Assembly (NCBI GenBank): GCA_027625915.1
Contig: JANTQA010000076.1
Location: forward strand, 1,116,001 to 1,180,000
DNA length: 64,000 nucleotides
Direction of reading: 5' to 3'
DNA from: Anaeramoeba flamelloides
Lineage: Eukaryota > Metamonada > Anaeramoebidae
The translations under genes were made by a program, and so were the position numbers. The notes beneath the pieces are model-generated. The model had not been told where the DNA came from. It did not search any database and worked only from the letters and a program-made list of their open reading frames with translations. Within the stretch, counting starts at the first letter, position 1. Each line of letters begins with the position of its first letter. Positions 24,101-35,000 of the stretch are shown piece after piece.

Positions 24101-27100
24101 AAGTTCAGTTGAAAAAGCAAAAAGATCTTTGAAAAGACAACTAAATATATTGAAAATTTAGACTCTGTAACGTTTTTTAAAATTCAAATATAATCTTCAG
24201 CAAAAAATCTTCTTGTTAACCTTTTTTCAGTGAAAGTTTCGGTAATAAAAAATCAGTAATGCACTTTTCAAAAATTGTGACTCATTTTTTTTTAATTTTT
24301 TGGTTTTATTTTTTTTTAATTTCTAACATATCAGGTTTTTGTCTGTTTATAATAATTTAAAAAGTGAATTATTAATCAGACTTAATCATTAGTTGTTCTT
24401 GAATACTAAAGAATGTTTTTGTTTTTTTTTTTTCAATTTATTATTTCAGATGAGTAACAATTTTTGAAATGGGGCTTATTTTATAATTAATTGTAAAGTT
24501 TATTATATTCCAGATACCTAGATAACTAATTTAAAATTCTTAAAATGACAAACTAATTGAATTGACTCCTGATCAGAAACTAAAATCAAAAAGTTATCAA
24601 AATTTGAGATGCAGGTTTCTGTGATTTCTGTGACTTGCTTTTTCAAAAAGAAATGAAAATATAATCCCTTCTTGTCATCTATTAGAATGAAGATCTTTAG
24701 AGATCTTTGGTATTTTTTGTTTTGTGATTTGTTTTGTCAATTTAAGTCAACTTGTTAAAGCCCTGGTACCAATATAGAAGCAAAAAATGTACATTTTTTT
24801 TCATTTTTTTTAAATCTCCTTTTTTGGAAACTTTATGAAACGAGTTTGTAGATCTTTGAGCTTTTTTCAAATTTAATGTTTTAAATTCAGGTCTATTTAT
24901 GAAAGGATTCAATAAATTTCCTGAAAAGTGAATTTTAATTGTCCTAATAAAATTTCCCTTTCTTTTTAATAAATAAGAAGAGTAGGTTACTTTTGAGAAG
25001 AGATTTTTAAAAAAATGTGTTTGGCTTTTTACATTTGTTATTTTATATTCGAATACCTGAAAATGAGACTACTTAGAGTTTTCTCATCTTACTTTGACAA
25101 GGCCCTTTCTTAATATTAACCAAGAATTATTTTCTTGTATTGTATGTTGTAACTTCAAAGATAATTTTTATTGGGGAAACAAGATATTGAGATAACAATT
25201 AAACTCTACTTTTGAAAAAAACAGTTTCTAAAATTGAAAAGTAACAGATTTTAAAAAATATTATTCGAAGAATTAAAATCAATATAGCTCAATTCTATTT
25301 ACGTTAAGGTTATTTTCTGAATTATTTTTGGTTATACTGAGACTTTTCTTTTGGTTTTATTCAAATCAACAAATTTTTCAAAAATATTTAATTTTCAAAT
25401 TTTGTTTACAAAAAAAAAATTGAAATGAATATTAATATAACTTTTGTGAAAAATATTTACCAGGTAGTGTTTTCTATAGTTTTTGTAATTAATCCTTTTT
25501 TTCTTTTGTAGGGTAAAAAACAAGGCCATTATATAACTTTTTGAATTTTAAAGCCTTCATATTTTCTTTAATTTCTCTAAAATAACAGATTTCATTACTC
25601 CAGTGTTGTTAGGAAATTTATATTCTTTCAACTTCTTTATAATTTTTTGAAAGTAAAGTGATAGAAAATCTATTTTCATCGATACAATAATGAAAAATGA
25701 AGAAATAATGGGTATGAAAGTTGTTTCAAAAGAAAAGTCCTTTTAAAAAAAGTGTGACAAATAAGTTTTTAGTTCAGCCCTGAAATTAGGTATATTGAAA
25801 TTTGGTTACTGTTTTATAGAGATTTTTAAAAACAGTTTTATTGAGATTTTTAGAAACACTTTTGTTACAATGTTTTAAAATGATGTTAATTAGAAATCCT
25901 TTTAATTTTGGGTTTGGTGTAATTAAAAAAAAATATTTGTTAATAGTTTTACAGACAATTTACAAAAGTGAGAAAGCAGCGTTTTAAAAAGTGTTACTTG
26001 ACCTGATTAAAAGAATGGATCAAATAGTGTGAGAATCAATTTTTAAAACTTTTATTATTTGTATTTTTAAAAAGGGTCGATTAGTTGTTTTAAAAAAGTG
26101 ATAACTTTTTTAAAACATTTTTAAACTTTTCTATTTTAAAAAAGTGAGGACTTAATCAGAATTAAAACTTTTTTGAACTTTTCTATTTTAAAAAAGTGAA
26201 GACGTAACCTTTAAATATGTGGTAGGCATTGGGGTATGAAGGAAATAACTTTTGTTAAAAAAAATCCTCACTTTATTAGAACAGAAAACTTTCAAAAAAG
26301 TTTTAATACTTTCAATCTCAAAAAAAAACAAAAAAAGTTTTCACTTTTTTAAATTGGCTATATTAGTCGAACTTTCTTTTTAAAATTTATGCTAATCAAA
26401 AGAAAATATCCCATAAATTTAATTTGATTATTTCTTCAAGTTTTTTGTGCCAATTTACTTATTTAAAGAAAAATACTTCAAAAAGAAATTTAGCTTTTTT
26501 GAGATTAATTTTTATTCTTTTTTTTTATATATGGGTTGATATTTTTTTTTTTTTTTTTTTGAAACAAAAGTAAATCTTTTATAAAAGGTGACAAATCAAA
26601 ATTCAAGATATAATAGAAGAGTTGTGTATTACCTTTTCTTCTTGTTACAATAAAAAAATATCCAAACAACTTTTTTTCAATCAAAAAACAATAACTTGAA
26701 AGTTTTAAATATTCCAACCTTGCCAAAAAAAATAAAAAAAAAAATAAATATGAGTAATCGTATACAAAAGTGGATCATGATAAGGTAATAGTGGAAGATT
26801 TGTAGTTTCAAAAAATCAAAGGGTTTTAAAAGTACTCTTTTCGTCTTGTGATATAATTCATCTTAATTTCTCCTTGAATCGAATTTTGGTAAATTTTTTT
26901 TTTTTTTTTTTTTCAAGAATATCAAATGAATTTCTATTATTTTTCACGTTCGATGATAAATAAATTTCGTAAATTAAAATTTGTTTTTGAATACTTTCTT
27001 TGAAATAAAAGTAATTCAAAATCAAAATTATCACTTTACCAAACTTTTTTCAAAAATTAAAATAAAATGCATCTAAAATATTGTTTCAAAAAAATCCGAA

Positions 27101-27553
27101 TAATTTGTACCATTTTAATATTAAAATTTTCAAAGAAAAGAAAAAAACTTTACCAGACCAATTAATTGCAATATCTGTTTCACCATTGTTTAACTTTCTT
27201 GCTCCGTCAATTGATCCACCAGCAGAAATCTGACAAAATTTAAACAACCCATCAAAAACCGGAGAATCTTCTCCAACATTATAAGTCTGAAGCAACCCAT
27301 CAAAAAGGTCTTGGTTGTCTGGTGTAATAAACTGAAGAAATTCGATATACTCCTTGGAGTGATAATTTGTAAGCTCACTAGTTGTTGATTTGTTAATTGA
27401 ATAGACTTTCATTTTTTTATGGAGCCCATAGCCCGTTATTAAATCGTCTGTTAAGCGAATTCTTCGAGGCTTCATTGGATGATCACCTCCATAATTAAAA
27501 TTCCCAATATCAGAGTCATAAAAATAACTAATTCTTTTTTTTGAAAAATTCAT
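21185..27553 (-). CDS. Class I histone deacetylase (RPD3/HDAC1-2 type), 3 exons
   Basis: Exons are 27553-27154, 23196-22978 and 22506-21185, joining to 646 residues. The zinc-dependent enzyme removes acetyl groups from histone lysines in nuclear corepressor complexes. Exon 1 starts with the family opening ([26 protein letters not shown]) and ends in INWSG. Exon 2 continues with [18 protein letters not shown], then [11 protein letters not shown], and ends in SGYFPGTG. Exon 3 gives [23 protein letters not shown] and [15 protein letters not shown]. Catalytic His137/His138, zinc ligands Asp173, His175 and Asp262, and Tyr301 are all present. The splice phases (1 and 1) close exactly. Residues ~400-646 are a low-complexity Asn/Asp/Glu/Lys tail, longer than usual. 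Introns are 3957 bp (GTAAAG..AAAAG) and 471 bp (GTTAGT..AATAG). The gene converges on the ChAPs gene across the LINE. Confidence 0.95.
22507..22977 (-). other. HDAC intron 2
   Basis: 471 bp, GTTAGT..AATAG on the minus strand. It contains an ATT-rich microsatellite (about 22510-22660) and short AT repeats beside the donor. No other feature. Confidence 0.85.
23815..23945 (+). repeat. Dispersed repeat, partner of 29935-30050
   Basis: Both copies share TTTCAAAC(T/C)AAA, AAAAATGTTG, CGCTTTATAATGT and CCATATTCTT in order, in the same orientation. This copy is inside HDAC intron 1, the other in the HDAC-BTB intergenic region. Confidence 0.6.
25740..26350. repeat. Cluster of TTTTAAAAAAGTGA modules
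   Basis: At least three near-identical units (CTATTTTAAAAAAGTGA(G/A)GAC and variants, 26050-26210) are followed by inverted versions (CCTCACTTT near 26268; CACTTTTTTAAA near 26345). Related modules occur in the importin alpha intron near 61020-61090. It may be a foldback element or a tandem array. Confidence 0.5.
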
Positions 27554-28349
27554 TCACAAAGAATCGATCCAATCGAAATAAAAAAAAAAATAATAAAAAA
27601 ATTAAAAGTGTTTGAAAAAAAATGTGATCTGGTTGGATCGTAATTTGGTGAATGTTAAAAAAGAAATTAAATTAAATAAATAAAAATAAATTGTGTTTAT
27701 TAAGATTTGTTTGTGGATTGTATCAAAAAGAAAAAATACAAAAAAAACAAACAGAATGAAAATAAATTAAAATGATAAAAAATGATTAAAATATAATTTT
27801 TGAATTGTGTGTTATTTTTCAAATTTAAGGAGTTCATCTCGAGAAATATTCGAAGGGAACGTAATTCATGTAAAACAAAGATTTTTCAATCACCTTTGCG
27901 TTTTTACAGTTCAATTTTGTGGTTAGTGATCTTCAGATAAAACAACTTTTTTTAGAAAATGATAGCAATTATCAATTTATTTTATCGTAAGGATTAAAAG
28001 TTACATGCTTGGTTATTCGATCTTGGATAAATTTGTTTTGATAAGCAACGCAAGTGGCTCTAATGTAAAGAAGTTATGAGTGAGTAAGTGATTGGTGATC
28101 AAATAAATAGATTTACACATTTTTCAAAAGTGTGAAATATTTTTAGATTTTTTAAGAATTAATAGAAAATTTCTAAGGATTTATTAAGTTCTAATTTAGT
28201 TCAAAGATGATAGAGTTATAAATTAAATGATTTTCCAACTTGTTATTGTCAAAATTATTTCTTTTATAACCATACAAGTATACAAATTGGTTTTTTTTTG
28301 ATTATGATCAATTTAATTGAAAACTTTAGTAGAGAAATCGAAGTATCGA

Positions 28350-29225
28350 AATCTGTTAATAACCATTCTGAAAAAAATTTCGGTCATTAAAAATTTGTTT
28401 TCGTTTTTTAAATAGTAAATATTAGCAAAATGATTTTTGATCAAAGTAAAATTTTATGAACAAATTTTACATTTAAGAAAAACCAAAGTCACTATCAATC
28501 ATAATTTTCAAAGGCAAAATTATTTCGTTGCATTTTAACCCTTTGGAATTACTGTGGAACTCTAAAAAACAAAAATTTACTTTTAATTGTAAACTTTACT
28601 AAAAATGTTGATTTTTTTTATTAGATTACATTCCAAGATCAAGTTATTCATTGTTTGGAAAGACCAAAAATTAAAAAGTGTTTTAAATTAAAGTTTGTCT
28701 ATGGAGATTTAAAGAATTTAAATGTTTTCTAAAATCTTGATATTTTGTTATTTTGAAGTTTTGATTGTAAAACATTAGTGGAAAACAATCTATTCTGAAA
28801 AAATAGCTTTTTTGGAAGATTTTATTATTCAATTTGGTTTAAAAGGTAATTCAAGATTAACTTTGATAAAACAACGTTAATTAGTAATAGTAAATGTCTT
28901 ATTGAATTAATAGATTTTAATATTTTCTAATAAAAAAAAATAACATTTTTAGTAAAGTTAACAATTAAAAGTAACTTTTTGTATTTTAGAGTTCCACAGT
29001 AATTCTAAATGGTCAAAATACAAGGAAATAACATTACCTTTGAAAATTATTATTGAAAGTGACTTTGGTTTTTCTTAAATGTAAGATTTGTTCATAAAAT
29101 TTTACTTTGATCAAAAATCATTTTGCTAATATTTACTATTTAAAAAACTAAAACAAATTTTTGACTGACCCAATTTTTTTTAATGACCCAAATTTTTTTC
29201 ACAATGGTAATACAAAGATTTCTTA
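28350..29225. mobile_element. ~875-bp element with ~260-bp terminal inverted repeats
   Basis: The left arm (28350-28620) and right arm (28940-29225) are reverse complements over ~250 bases. Landmarks are CTGAAAAAAATTT, AATAGTAAATATTAGC, TTTTTGATCAAAGTAAAATT, GGTTTTTCTTAAATGTAA (complement on the left) and GGAATTACTGTGGAACTCTA. The ~320-bp centre is AT-rich without coding capacity. This is the form of a non-autonomous DNA transposon with long inverted repeats. The target duplication is not clear. Confidence 0.8.
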
Positions 29226-29934
29226 TTAAGACTAATAATTTCTATTGAAAATGATTGCTAAAGAAGTTTTTTGTTTCAATTTCATCAAGATTTTATTGAC
29301 CTGGATTATCTTAATTTCTAATAGTTTATTTGAAAAGTAAAAAATGTAGATGTTAGGAAATTGATTTTTTAATTAGTATTTTTTTTGTACATCTTTATTT
29401 GTGAAGAATTAATTAAAAGTAAACATAAACTTACTTGTATTGAATATAATCTTTAACATCAATAAAACATCAAAAATAAGAAATTTTTTTGGAAAAGTAA
29501 ATAATCTTTACTTCTTGTAAAAGAATCCAAGTTGTATTCAAAAACCAAATAACCGAGAAAATCGAAAAAAAAAAAAATCAAACTTGTGCTTTTTGAGATA
29601 TATCTCCAAGAATAATATTATTATAATTAACAATTTGTGGCAGTTAGTCCAACCTTGTATATTTATGAATTGAAGTTGAAAATAAAAAAAAAGTTTTTTG
29701 TGGTTCAGATAATAGGCTTTTTTTTTGACTTGAATATTTCTGAAATTATTTTTTTTTATATCCGGTATAGTGATCCGAGGGTTATATTTTTTTTTTTTGA
29801 TGTTGAAAATTTCTAATGATTTTTTTGATTAAACAGCTCAAAAGAAAATTTTTATTTTTAAATTGTCACTTAAATTGACAAAATTTATTATTTTAATAAG
29901 TATTTTAGAGTTAGTTTTTTTTCTTTTTTTTTAT

Positions 29935-30050
29935 TGACAATTTCAAACCAAAATATTCAAAAATATTTTTAAAAAATGTTGATTCGCTTTATAATGTATA
30001 TTAAAGCTGTTTTGGGTGGGTTGTATTCCATATTCTTTTCTTGAAAATTT
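29935..30050 (+). repeat. Dispersed repeat, partner of 23815-23945
   Basis: Second copy of the unit described at 23815-23945, with about one base in five different by eye. Confidence 0.6.
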
Positions 30051-30094
30051 AATTTTTTAACTTTTCCTTCCCCATTTTTTTTATTTTTTTTTTT

Positions 30095-30290
30095 TTGATC
30101 TTTAAAAATCATTGGCCCATTACAAATCAAATTTTAAATAAAAATATTTTTAATAATTGAATTTATCCATTATAATATAAAAATTTTGATTTTAATATTC
30201 ATCTCTATACTCGAGAGATATTTATTTTTTGTCCTAAAATAACAGAAAAAGAAATAAAAATTTTTTTTTTCAAATGTAACATGGGACATT
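30095..30290 (-). repeat. Dispersed repeat (ATGGCCCA family), inverted copy
   Basis: Reverse complement of 8238-8440 with good conservation. It ends near the ATGGGACATTTATTCGG segment at 30280-30298. Confidence 0.65.
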
Positions 30291-30305
30291 TATTCGGAAA
30301 TTTAG

Positions 30306-30311
<6 letters not shown>

Positions 30312-30350
<39 letters not shown>
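30312..30350. repeat. (AT)n microsatellite
   Basis: An uninterrupted TA dinucleotide run, the longest of several in the window (others near 2657, 21045, 22950 and 37110). Confidence 0.9.
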
Positions 30351-30351
<1 letters not shown>

Positions 30352-31883
30352 GGGGTTCTTCCGTAGGTTTATTTTTCCCTAGATTGCTTATAAATCCAAT
30401 TATTAAAGAAATATACTTTACAAATGAATTAAACCGGATATTTGTTTCTTAAATTTATACTTATATAAGAAATCAATTAAAAATTTATATAAAACAGTTA
30501 TTTTTAGTTTATTGGGTGTTGGGGGGGGGGATTAAAAGTAGGAAACTCACGTGAGAAAGAACTGGTATTTTTGATTTGTGTGTTTTTATTCTCAGAAAAA
30601 AATCTACGGTATTATAAAGAAGAGTGTTGTTTTTGTATAATATTTTGAATATATAACTGGAAAAGAATTAAAAAAGACAAAAAAATATTATTTTTGGTCA
30701 ATTATATTGAAAATTATGACTCTTTATTAAAATTTATGAACATCAATTTAGAAATTTGGGCTTTAAGAGGAAATTAGTTTCCTCCCTTCAAAATTAAAAA
30801 AAAAACTTATTTTTTTTGTAGAAACACAAAAACATAAATTAACCAAAAAAAGGGGTGAGAAAAAAAGAAAAATATTAATAAAAAGTGTGGAAAATGAGGA
30901 GATGTTTTAAAACAGCAATTTTTAAAAAGTAATTGATAAATAATCATAAATATCCATTTTTATTAATTTAATTAATAACATCTAAAAAAACTATCCTACT
31001 ACTATTATTTTAATGAACTATGTTTGAAAGTTCGTCACCAAGTTCAAGGTGATGTTGTTTTCCAGGGTTTATAGTTCCCTTTTTAGTGTTTGGTATGTTG
31101 TTTTTTTAACTCTTCATATTTAAAATATTTGCTTTTTCATTTTTTTATAGCTTCTTATCATTCCTTTTTATAATTAAAAATTTTCAACAATGTTAATTTA
31201 AATGAGCATTTTATAAAAAATAGAATTTTTAAAATTTTCAAGATAAACAAATATTTTCCTTATTTACCCAAATTTGTTTATAATAAATATATATATCAGA
31301 TAATTTTAATAAATCAATAATAATTTTAATCAAAAAATCATTTGTTGAATACCAATATTTTATTTTTTTAAAAACAAAATCATTTTTCAAACAAAACATT
31401 GGTATTTTCCAAACGAATTTATATTGAAAATATATTCTAGATCGAAAATCAAAACAGATGTTTCAGTTACTATTACTAAAATTTGGATAAATGTATGGAG
31501 CTTTTTACTTATGTCCAAAATTAAAGAAACTCTGTTTTTTACAAGATCGCATATTTATACCTGTGAAAAATCCATTTATCCTTTTTTTCTAGTAACTCTT
31601 TTTATAACTCTAATGAAAAATGCACCGAAATAAAAGATGGAAAGAATTATAAATATTTATTAAATTTATATTAAACAAAATGATTAAATGGGATAAAAGC
31701 TTAAGTGGGCATTAGAAAAAAAGAAAGAATTTACAAAAAACAACTAAATGCTGAGTCAAAAATTTTGGAGTGGGTACTATAAAAGTCTTGTCTAGGTAAA
31801 ATTGGTGGAATTTCACTAAAAATTATTGATGTATTAAATTATTAGATTGAATTAACTATTCTTTTATGGATTTTTCTATTTAA

Positions 31884-32625
31884 GGGATTAGCGTCACCCT
31901 AGATTTACCAATCATTAAAGTATGTTGTAATTGGGTGTAAATGATATTAGTGCACCATGGTACAAATAGCTCTAAAAAATCTATTATAAATCTTATTGCA
32001 CAATAAATTATTACATTTTTTACTTATGAACACAATTAAAAAAGTTTCATTTTGAAAAAATTTTTGTTAATTCCTTTACCAAATCTAAAAATAGAAACCC
32101 AAAATACAGTATTCTGGTATTTAATAATTTAGATTTAGAACCTCCAAAAGTAACTATTTTTAAAATTTTTGTATTCCAAATATTAACTCAATAACCATCA
32201 ACATAAAAGCACAAAGAATGATTATTTTTGTTTGTTTTTGATAAAACTTGTCTCATCAATATATTTCCATGATTTCAGAAATAATTAGTCAAAAAAATTT
32301 ATTCGTTAATTATTAAATTTTAAAAAAAAAACCAAATTTTTTAGTAATTAATCTAAATTATGCCACAAATTTAAGAAAGATATTTCGTGACTTTGTAGTC
32401 TGAATATTGATAATTCAACCTTTAAATTTATGGCGAAATGCAGATTTTATTCTGAAATTATTGGTTTTTTACGAATACATAGATCATTTTTAATTGATGA
32501 AATCAACAAATATTACTACTTGACTTTGATTTTTTAGAGACATTTGAACCATTTAGCACTAATGTTGTTAGGACCAATAACAACATACTTTGATCCTAGG
32601 CTTCTCCTTGGTAGACGATAATCCC
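31884..32625 (+). mobile_element. ~742-bp TTAA-flanked MITE, copy B
   Basis: It begins GGGATTAGCGTCACC after TTAA (31880-31883) and ends ACGATAATCCC before TTAA (32626-32629); the right end has one mismatch to the ideal terminal repeat. It aligns with copy A (15148-15899) across its length in the same orientation, with scattered substitutions. No coding capacity. Confidence 0.85.
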
Positions 32626-32639
32626 TTAAGTGTCCAACT

Positions 32640-33060
32640 TTGGCATCACATGTTTAAATATATTTTCTGAATTTTTCCTGTTTTTTTGATAAAATTTTGA
32701 TTTTTTCCTTAACTCTGATACTTTTTCTAATATGTCACAAAGGGTTAGGAAACTTGAAAATATATTTTATGTTTTAAATGACAAAAAAATTCATTTAATA
32801 AACTATTGGAGGTGTTGTGGTTTGTTTAAATTTGGAAAGAGTATTTTGGATTTTCTCTTGACGTTTCTACTCCAAATCACTTCCTTTCTTTTTTAAATAC
32901 AATAGAATGTTTCAAAGGACATCAAATATATTGTCAAGTTTCCTAACCCTTGGTGACATATTAGAAAAAGTATCAGAGTTAAGGAAAAAATCAAAATTTT
33001 ATCAAAAAAAATATGAAAAATTCAGACATCATTTTACAACATGTGATTCGTCAATTCTGA
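32640..33060. repeat. Well-conserved foldback containing a 74-codon frame
   Basis: Arms at about 32650-32772 and 32918-33050 are nearly perfect reverse complements around ~145 bp. Examples are CTTAACTCTGATACTTTTTC and its complement, and CATATTAGAAAAAGTATC. The right arm reads as the frame 32907-33131 (GDILEKVSELRKKSKFYQKK), which looks protein-like, but I do not recognise it. It starts within 25 bp of the right end of the TTAA element. It may be a duplicated-inverted gene or transposase fragment. 33061-34280 has no gene; a weak foldback with AAGGCACAAAAA near 33303 and TTTTTTGTGCC near 33465 resembles the 195-bp element. Confidence 0.65.
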
Positions 33061-34289
33061 AAAAAAATTGTATAAACTCAAATATGACCAATCTGAACAA
33101 ACAAATAAATGATCTCAATTTACATTGGTGATGGAACTTTCAAGAAAAGTGTTGAAGTAACCAAACTTAAGAGATCCAACTTTACCAATTCATGAAGACT
33201 TTACAATTCAAAAAAAAAAAATAGACAACTGCTGCAATAGATGAAATACATGAAATGAATTTACTGTCTTAGGCTTATTAATTCACACACCAATTAATCA
33301 AATAAGGCACAAAAAAATTTAAATAAGGTTCAAAAAAAACCAATAAATTACAAAAAAAGATTATTCATAATAACATACAATCTCATCTTTCAACTCAATC
33401 ACTTTCTAAAATAAAAAAATTACGTTATGTGTACTATCTTAAACGGTTGTACCTTAACAAAATGTTTTTTGTGCCTAATTTGACTAAATAATGTGTTCTT
33501 TAAAAAGCATATAGACCATAATCCGAAACTGTAATAAAAATCGACTTTTTTTGTTTTTAGTATAAATGATTTTTTAGTCTTTTAAAACCAACTTGTTGAG
33601 AATTTTTCGTACTTCAAACACACAATTTTATTGTTTTCTTTTTCTTGTAAATTACTCTGAAATAGTCCTGTGGCTTCTTCAAATATAAAAAAGAAATTTC
33701 TCCTCTTTAAAAGTTTTCAATTTTAACTTTGAAAAGCATGAATTAACTTTTTAGTTCCATTTATTCTTTAATTTTGCAAAAAATTTTTTGCTTTAAATTC
33801 AAAAATTCTCTTTAAAAGGGTTAGTTAGTGTTGATTTTTTCTGAGAGTCTTACCTGTTTAAAATTTTCCCGTTCATGCAAAAGCGTTTGAGATATTCCCA
33901 AGACTTTTTCCTTTTTTAAAAAACAACGATATCAGAAAACACTGGATCTTGGTTTTGTTTTAAAAAAATTGAGTGCTTTCGTAAAACATGGTATACTTTA
34001 ATGGAAATGTAGTACTAATCTCACATAACTTACCAACATTTTGAAATTGGTATAACAGACTTGACTTTCCTTAATTTCCTAAAAAGTGTTTTGGTTCCAA
34101 TTAACACAAACAACATTTATTACTTAACTTTTTGGGAACCTCAAACCACAGTTATTTGAAAAAAAAATCATTTAACAGCTTTTACTAATCCTTACAAGAT
34201 TGAAATAAACCAAAATATATACTTTATTAGTGCTTTTATTTAAATTATAAACGGGGAAAAATTTTTCACTTGTTTTGCCTGATTTTTCT

Positions 34290-34800
34290 TTTTCAAATAG
34301 AGAGTTCTCAAAGAAGTAGGTTGGTAATTTATGGATTAGTTTTGAAAAGGGAAATTGAAAACAAAGTCAAAATTTTTCAGCCATTTTTAATTCAAATACC
34401 ATTAAAGTCTAAAAAAAAAGCTTAATTTAGTCACCAAACGAAATATTTCGAATTGAGTTTTTAAGATCTTGGGGTTATTTTTAGCACAAAACAAGAAAAA
34501 TTTGTTTTTTGCTTTCACTAAAAATAATCTGCTATACTTTAGACAATAGTCGTAATTGAATTCTTTTTGTACACCCAATTAATTTTGAGTTTCTTTCAAT
34601 TAAAAAACTTTTACTTACATTTGATTTTTAAAAGAATAAAAATATTCACTTCCTTTTCTTTATTGTTCTTTGCTAAATTGAGATCTCAAAGAAAAAGTAG
34701 GTTATGTCTTGCGATTTGATCTCTGTTTGAAAAAGGAAATTGAAAATGAAGTGAAAATTTTATACTGTTGAGAATTCAAAATACCTATTGAAAAATCAAC
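34290..34800 (+). repeat. Promoter-proximal modules upstream of the BTB gene
   Basis: Two successive units (34290-34420 and 34670-34790) share AAAGAA(AAA)GTAGGTT, then GAAA(A)AGGGAAATTGAAAA / AAAAAGGAAATTGAAAATG, then AAAGTCAAAATT or AAGTGAAAATT, then AATTCAAATACC. The same order occurs at 41820-41930 and in part at 42195-42240, on either side of the kinase-like/focadhesin divergent promoter. They may be regulatory or decayed elements. Confidence 0.5.
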
Positions 34801-35000
34801 ATTTGACATTTTTTGAATAGAACTTAAATCGTTTCTTGAGTGGTTTTTCAACACCTGAAGTTTCTTAACCAAAAAAACAAGACTTTTTTTGAACAAATTT
34901 TCCCAAACTTTTTTCTCATCTTTTCAAAGCCAATTTTGGCTTCATTTTTTTCCAACTTTTCTACAAGATTTACTTTCGCGACTCTTTTTCTGAACAACAA

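Larger units (their letters stand above)
23197..27153 (-). other. HDAC intron 1, unusually long (3957 bp)
   Basis: It runs from GTAAAG after the Ser-Gly codon to AAAAG before GTGGGC. Inside I see one copy of a dispersed repeat (23815-23945, partner 29935-30050). There is also a cluster of TTTTAAAAAAGTGA modules in both orientations (about 25740-26350), and long T-runs. No gene is supported; the 60-83-codon frames here are AT-rich chance. Confidence 0.8.
27554..31883. other. Divergent intergenic region, repeats only
   Basis: Upstream of the HDAC gene and far upstream of the BTB gene. It contains a long-TIR element (28350-29225), two dispersed repeats (29935-30050, 30095-30290), an (AT)n run near 30312-30350 and a G10 run at 30531-30540. 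The 69-codon frame at 31424-31633 looks accidental. No gene seen. Confidence 0.5.

Noticed and set aside
31027-31095. A 32-codon minus-strand frame reading GTINPGKQHHLELGDELSN, protein-like in character.
   Set aside because: Too short, no start, no neighbouring exon or splice partner that I could identify.
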